From positions 15,662 to 79,661 of the forward strand of contig CAVJCT010000072.1 of assembly GCA_963648205.1 (NCBI GenBank): 64,000 bases of DNA, given 5' to 3'. The notes under the pieces were generated by a model. That model did no database searches and was not told the origin of the DNA. It saw only the letters and a program-made list of their open reading frames with translations. This DNA comes from UBA1181 sp963648205. GTDB taxonomy: Bacteria > Bacteroidota > Bacteroidia > Bacteroidales > Paludibacteraceae. The translations under genes were made by a program, and so were the position numbers. Shown here piece after piece: positions 61,263 through 64,000 of the stretch. Numbering within the stretch: the first letter of the stretch is position 1; each line of letters starts with the position of its first letter.

Positions 61263-62243
61263 ATGCTAAAGATTTTTCAGACAATTAGTCGACTCTTAGC
61301 GAGCCATGCTTCGCTTTTCGTGATATGCGTAGCGGTATTTACATTTTTTTTGCCCCATACATTTGATTGGGTGCGAGGAACGTCGCAGACGGTGATTTTG
61401 GGAATCATCATGTTGACGATGGGATTGACGTTGACGACGAAAGATTTCAAGATTTTGGCGTCGAGACCCCTTGATATTTTCACGGGAGCGTGTGCGCAGT
61501 TTATCATTATGCCAGGAGTGGCGTATCTGTTGGTTCACGTTTTCAGATTAGACCCTGCGTTGGCGTTAGGAATCCTGTTGGTGGGATGTTGTCCTGGTGG
61601 CGTTTCAAGTAATATTATGAGTTACCTCTGCCATGGAGATGTGGCTTTCTCTGTGGGCATGACCTGTGCATCGACCATTTTAGCTCCTGTGATGACACCG
61701 TTTTTGATGGAATTAACGGCAGGGCAGATCATTGAGATTGATGCGGTAGGTATGTTTTTAAACATATTGATTGTAACGATTATTCCAGTCGGCATTGGCT
61801 GTGCGTTGAATTATGTATTCGCCAGTAGAGAAGAGTTCCCGACCATACAAAGTCTGATGCCAGGATTGAGTGTAATCTGCTTGGCGATGATTGTCGGCGG
61901 AGTGATTTCTACGGTGCATGATGATTTGGTGGCAAGAGGCTGGCTTTTGTTCTTGTGGACATTTATGGTAGTCTTCTGTCATAATAGTTTGGGTTATCTT
62001 TTAGGATGGATGGTAGGCAAGTTCGCCCATTTTAATACTGCGAAAAAACGAACTATTTCCATTGAGGTGGGAATGCAGAATGCTGGTTTGGCAACGGTTT
62101 TGGCTGGCAATTTCTTTGCGGCGCAGCCGTTGGCAGTGTTACCATGTGCGATTAGTTGCGCATGGCATAGCATATCTGGAACGATTTTGGCAGGCATCTT
62201 TTTGCATTGGGACAAACAAAAACAGGAAAATCAAGAAAAATAA
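61263..62243 (+). CDS. BASS family sodium-dependent symporter
   Basis: 326 aa, about 9-10 membrane helices. Family signatures: QFIIMPGVAYLL, GCCPGGVSSNIMSYL (Na+-site crossover) and EVGMQNAGLATVLA (second crossover). Relatives import bile acids, pantoate or other organic anions with sodium; the substrate here is not determined. It lies 81 bp after lpxB and 8 bp before the NIF3 gene. Confidence 0.93.
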   Translation: MLKIFQTISRLLASHASLFVICVAVFTFFLPHTFDWVRGTSQTVILGIIMLTMGLTLTTKDFKILASRPLDIFTGACAQFIIMPGVAYLLVHVFRLDPALALGILLVGCCPGGVSSNIMSYLCHGDVAFSVGMTCASTILAPVMTPFLMELTAGQIIEIDAVGMFLNILIVTIIPVGIGCALNYVFASREEFPTIQSLMPGLSVICLAMIVGGVISTVHDDLVARGWLLFLWTFMVVFCHNSLGYLLGWMVGKFAHFNTAKKRTISIEVGMQNAGLATVLAGNFFAAQPLAVLPCAISCAWHSISGTILAGIFLHWDKQKQENQEK

Positions 62244-62251
62244 GGTAACCA

Positions 62252-63049
62252 ATGCGAATACAAGAGATAATAGATGCGATAGAGACGTTCGCACCCTTGA
62301 AATATCAAGAGTCGTATGATAACAGTGGATTGCAGGTGGGCGACCCGACTCAGGAGGTGAAGGGCGTGCATCTCTGCATTGACATCACGGAGGAGGTTGT
62401 CGACAAGGCGATAGAGGAGGAGTGCAATATGGTGATTTCGCACCATCCTCTGTTGTTTCATGGAGTGAAGAAAATCAGTCCGATAGACCATACTGGGCGT
62501 ATTCTGATGAAAGCCATCAAACACGATATCACCCTCTATTCGTCGCATACCAATATGGATTCAGCTCCGGGTGGCGTTAGTTATCGCACTGCCGAGAAGT
62601 TGGGCATACGAGTAGAGAAACCGTTGGTGGCAAATGAGAAGAATGAGCAGTTTGGCTTGGGCGTCGTTGGAAAGTTGCCAGAACCAGAAGATGCGGTAGC
62701 GTTTCTGAAACGAGTGAAGGAGACGTTGCAGTTGGGCGGACTGAGACACACGCCGATTGAGAAAGGAAAGAAAGTGGAGCGAGTAGCGTTGTGTGGAGGG
62801 TCAGCTTTTGAGTTTTATACCGATGCGATAGCGGAAAAAGCGGACATCTATTTGACGGCCGATGTGAAGTATCATCAGTTTTTTGAGCCAGATGGAAAGA
62901 TAATTTTAGCAGATGTAGGGCATTATGAGTCGGAACAATACACAAAAGATATATTTTATGAGATAGTAAGTGGGTTAGTTTCAAAAAATAATGCTAAATT
63001 TGCGTTGCATTTTTCGGGTAGTGAGAACAATCCCGTAAAATACTTATAA
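62252..63049 (+). CDS. NIF3-like dinuclear metal protein
   Basis: 265 aa. NIF3 signatures: YDNSGLQVGD, VISHHPLLFHG (metal-binding HH), SHTNMDSAPGG (H and D ligands) and LADVGHYESEQY. It is the short form, without the inserted PII-like domain of about 100 residues seen in many Bacteroidetes and Firmicutes homologues. Function is debated (a GTP cyclohydrolase type 2 label is traditional). Confidence 0.93.
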   Translation: MRIQEIIDAIETFAPLKYQESYDNSGLQVGDPTQEVKGVHLCIDITEEVVDKAIEEECNMVISHHPLLFHGVKKISPIDHTGRILMKAIKHDITLYSSHTNMDSAPGGVSYRTAEKLGIRVEKPLVANEKNEQFGLGVVGKLPEPEDAVAFLKRVKETLQLGGLRHTPIEKGKKVERVALCGGSAFEFYTDAIAEKADIYLTADVKYHQFFEPDGKIILADVGHYESEQYTKDIFYEIVSGLVSKNNAKFALHFSGSENNPVKYL

Positions 63050-63071
63050 GAAATACATATAAGAAAACGAT

Positions 63072-63836
63072 ATGTCAGAGAAAGAATCAAAGGAAATTTC
63101 GGTAGAGGAGAAATTGAAATCGCTCTACGACTTACAATTGGTAAACTCAGAAATTGACAAAATCAAGACTTTGAGAGGCGAACTTCCGTTGGAGGTTCAA
63201 GACTTGGAGGATGAGATTGTTGGGTTGAACACAAGAGTAGAGAATCTCAAGGATGAGATTAAAGAAGTAGAGGCTGAGATTTCTGGAAGAAAGAGGGACA
63301 TTGATAATGCTAATGATTTGATTGGCAAGTATCAAGAGCAACAGAACGATGTGAAGAACAATCGTGAATATGAGAATCTTTCTAAGGAGATTGAGTTTCA
63401 CAAGTTGGACATTGAGCTTCACGAGAAGAAGATTCGCGAGGCGAGAAAGTATATCGAGACTAAGAAGGAAGAATTGGCGAAGACTGAGTCATACATTGAG
63501 GATCGTCAAGAGGACTTGCGTTTGAAGAAACAAGAGTTGGAAGAGATCGTCGGTGAGACGAAGCAAGAAGAAGAGCGTTTGCGCGAGAAGGCAAAGCAAA
63601 TCGAGGAGAACATCGAGGAGCGTTTGTTGACAGCGTTCAAGCGTATTCGTAAGAATGCACACAACGGTTTGGCTGTCGTATCTGTAGAGAGAGACGCTTG
63701 TGGAGGTTGCTTCAACAGAATTCCGCCACAAAGACAGTTGGATATTCGTTTGCGCAAGAAAGTCATCGTTTGTGAGTACTGCGGTCGTATTTTGATTGAC
63801 CCAGAGATGGCAACAGACGAGAAGAGCAAAGAGTAA
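63072..63836 (+). CDS. Coiled-coil C4 zinc-ribbon protein
   Basis: 254 aa: long antiparallel coiled coil (about 15-190), then a C4 zinc ribbon CGGCFNRI...CEYCGRIL. It is the CT398/DUF164-type protein conserved across bacteria; in relatives it is proposed to bind nucleic acid or flagellar/secretion partners, with function not settled. It follows the NIF3 gene by 22 bp, a frequently conserved pairing. Confidence 0.92.
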   Translation: MSEKESKEISVEEKLKSLYDLQLVNSEIDKIKTLRGELPLEVQDLEDEIVGLNTRVENLKDEIKEVEAEISGRKRDIDNANDLIGKYQEQQNDVKNNREYENLSKEIEFHKLDIELHEKKIREARKYIETKKEELAKTESYIEDRQEDLRLKKQELEEIVGETKQEEERLREKAKQIEENIEERLLTAFKRIRKNAHNGLAVVSVERDACGGCFNRIPPQRQLDIRLRKKVIVCEYCGRILIDPEMATDEKSKE

Positions 63837-63863
63837 AAAAGGAGATTGTAGATATAGTTAGGG

Positions 63864-63899
63864 CCAGTGGCGAGGTAATGCTTGCTGCTGGTTTTTTTT
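63864..63899 (+). terminator. Terminator after zinc-ribbon gene
   Basis: 11-bp stem including G-U pairs (CCAGTGGCGAG, 63864-63874, with CTTGCTGCTGG, 63881-63891), 6-nt loop, eight T. Confidence 0.8.
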
Positions 63900-64000
63900 A
63901 TGCTGAAAAACAGGACTTTAGGGATGTTGAAATCTGATGAAAGTCGAAATGGCTGTGTGGTTTCTAAAGGGAAATTTCCTTCAGACGAGCGAGTTGACGG
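63900..64000 (+). other. Open reading frame running off the window edge
   Basis: ATG 63900 opens a frame without stops to the right edge (33 codons, MLKNRTLGMLKSDE...). It is too short and unfamiliar to call a gene. Confidence 0.2.

Overview
The window comes from a Bacteroidales chromosome. The evidence is the family content (two alpha-2-macroglobulin-family proteins, a DUF5723/OmpA-type protein, PorT-like barrels, a DUF4417 protein), the repeated Bacteroidetes sigma-ABfr promoter pattern (TTTG, 18-21 nt, TAnnTTTG), and the general lack of strong Shine-Dalgarno sites. I cannot assign a genus. No tRNA, rRNA, CRISPR array, transposase or integrase was seen.

Layout. 1-6.6 kb: cell-envelope genes (end of an alpha-2-macroglobulin-like protein, a lipoprotein, an OmpA-like barrel with TSP3 repeats). 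6.6-11.8 kb: an AraC regulator divergent from a TolC/HlyD/MFS tripartite efflux operon. 11.8-33 kb: a defence island mostly on the minus strand. It holds a type I R-M locus (hsdM, hsdS, hsdR) interleaved with a DUF1016/YhcG-type nuclease gene, a Septu-like ptuA-ptuB pair and an AlbA_2 regulator. Relics of hsdR and hsdS lie inside it, followed by three orphan AAA ATPases, a flavodoxin and an NgoBV-like type II R-M pair. 33-42.1 kb: rhodanese, prfA, a giant alpha-2-macroglobulin lipoprotein, a PorT-like barrel and a radical SAM protein. 42.2-42.8 kb: a VapBC-type toxin-antitoxin pair. 43-44.4 kb: two paralogous small outer-membrane proteins. 44.5-56.5 kb: housekeeping genes (miaA, M23 peptidase, metK under a SAM-II riboswitch, a panE-like gene, a SPOR protein, folE, maeB, thrS-infC-rpmI-rplT). 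56.5-58.8 kb: an inserted minus-strand cluster (DUF4417 protein, overlapping toxin-like protein, immunity-like protein, unknown gene). 58.9-64 kb: surE, a small membrane protein, lpxB, a BASS transporter, a NIF3 protein and a zinc-ribbon coiled-coil protein.

Most noteworthy is the 11.8-31 kb island. Each orphan NTPase or AlbA_2 gene is preceded by its own private repeat or dyad, phased to DNA helical turns and touching its promoter: 22 bp units before the AlbA_2 gene, 32-33 bp units before the DUF4143 ATPase, three 51-52 bp units each holding an inverted pair before the DUF234 ATPase, and a 12-bp-arm dyad before a third ATPase. The AlbA_2 repeat also occurs inside the AlbA_2 coding sequence, and a second intergenic array flanks the hsd relics. 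A perfect 361-bp direct repeat of the hsdR 5' end brackets the AlbA_2 gene, so recombination between the copies would excise it cleanly. Other strong signals are the SAM-II riboswitch before metK and an infC gene that appears to start at AUC.
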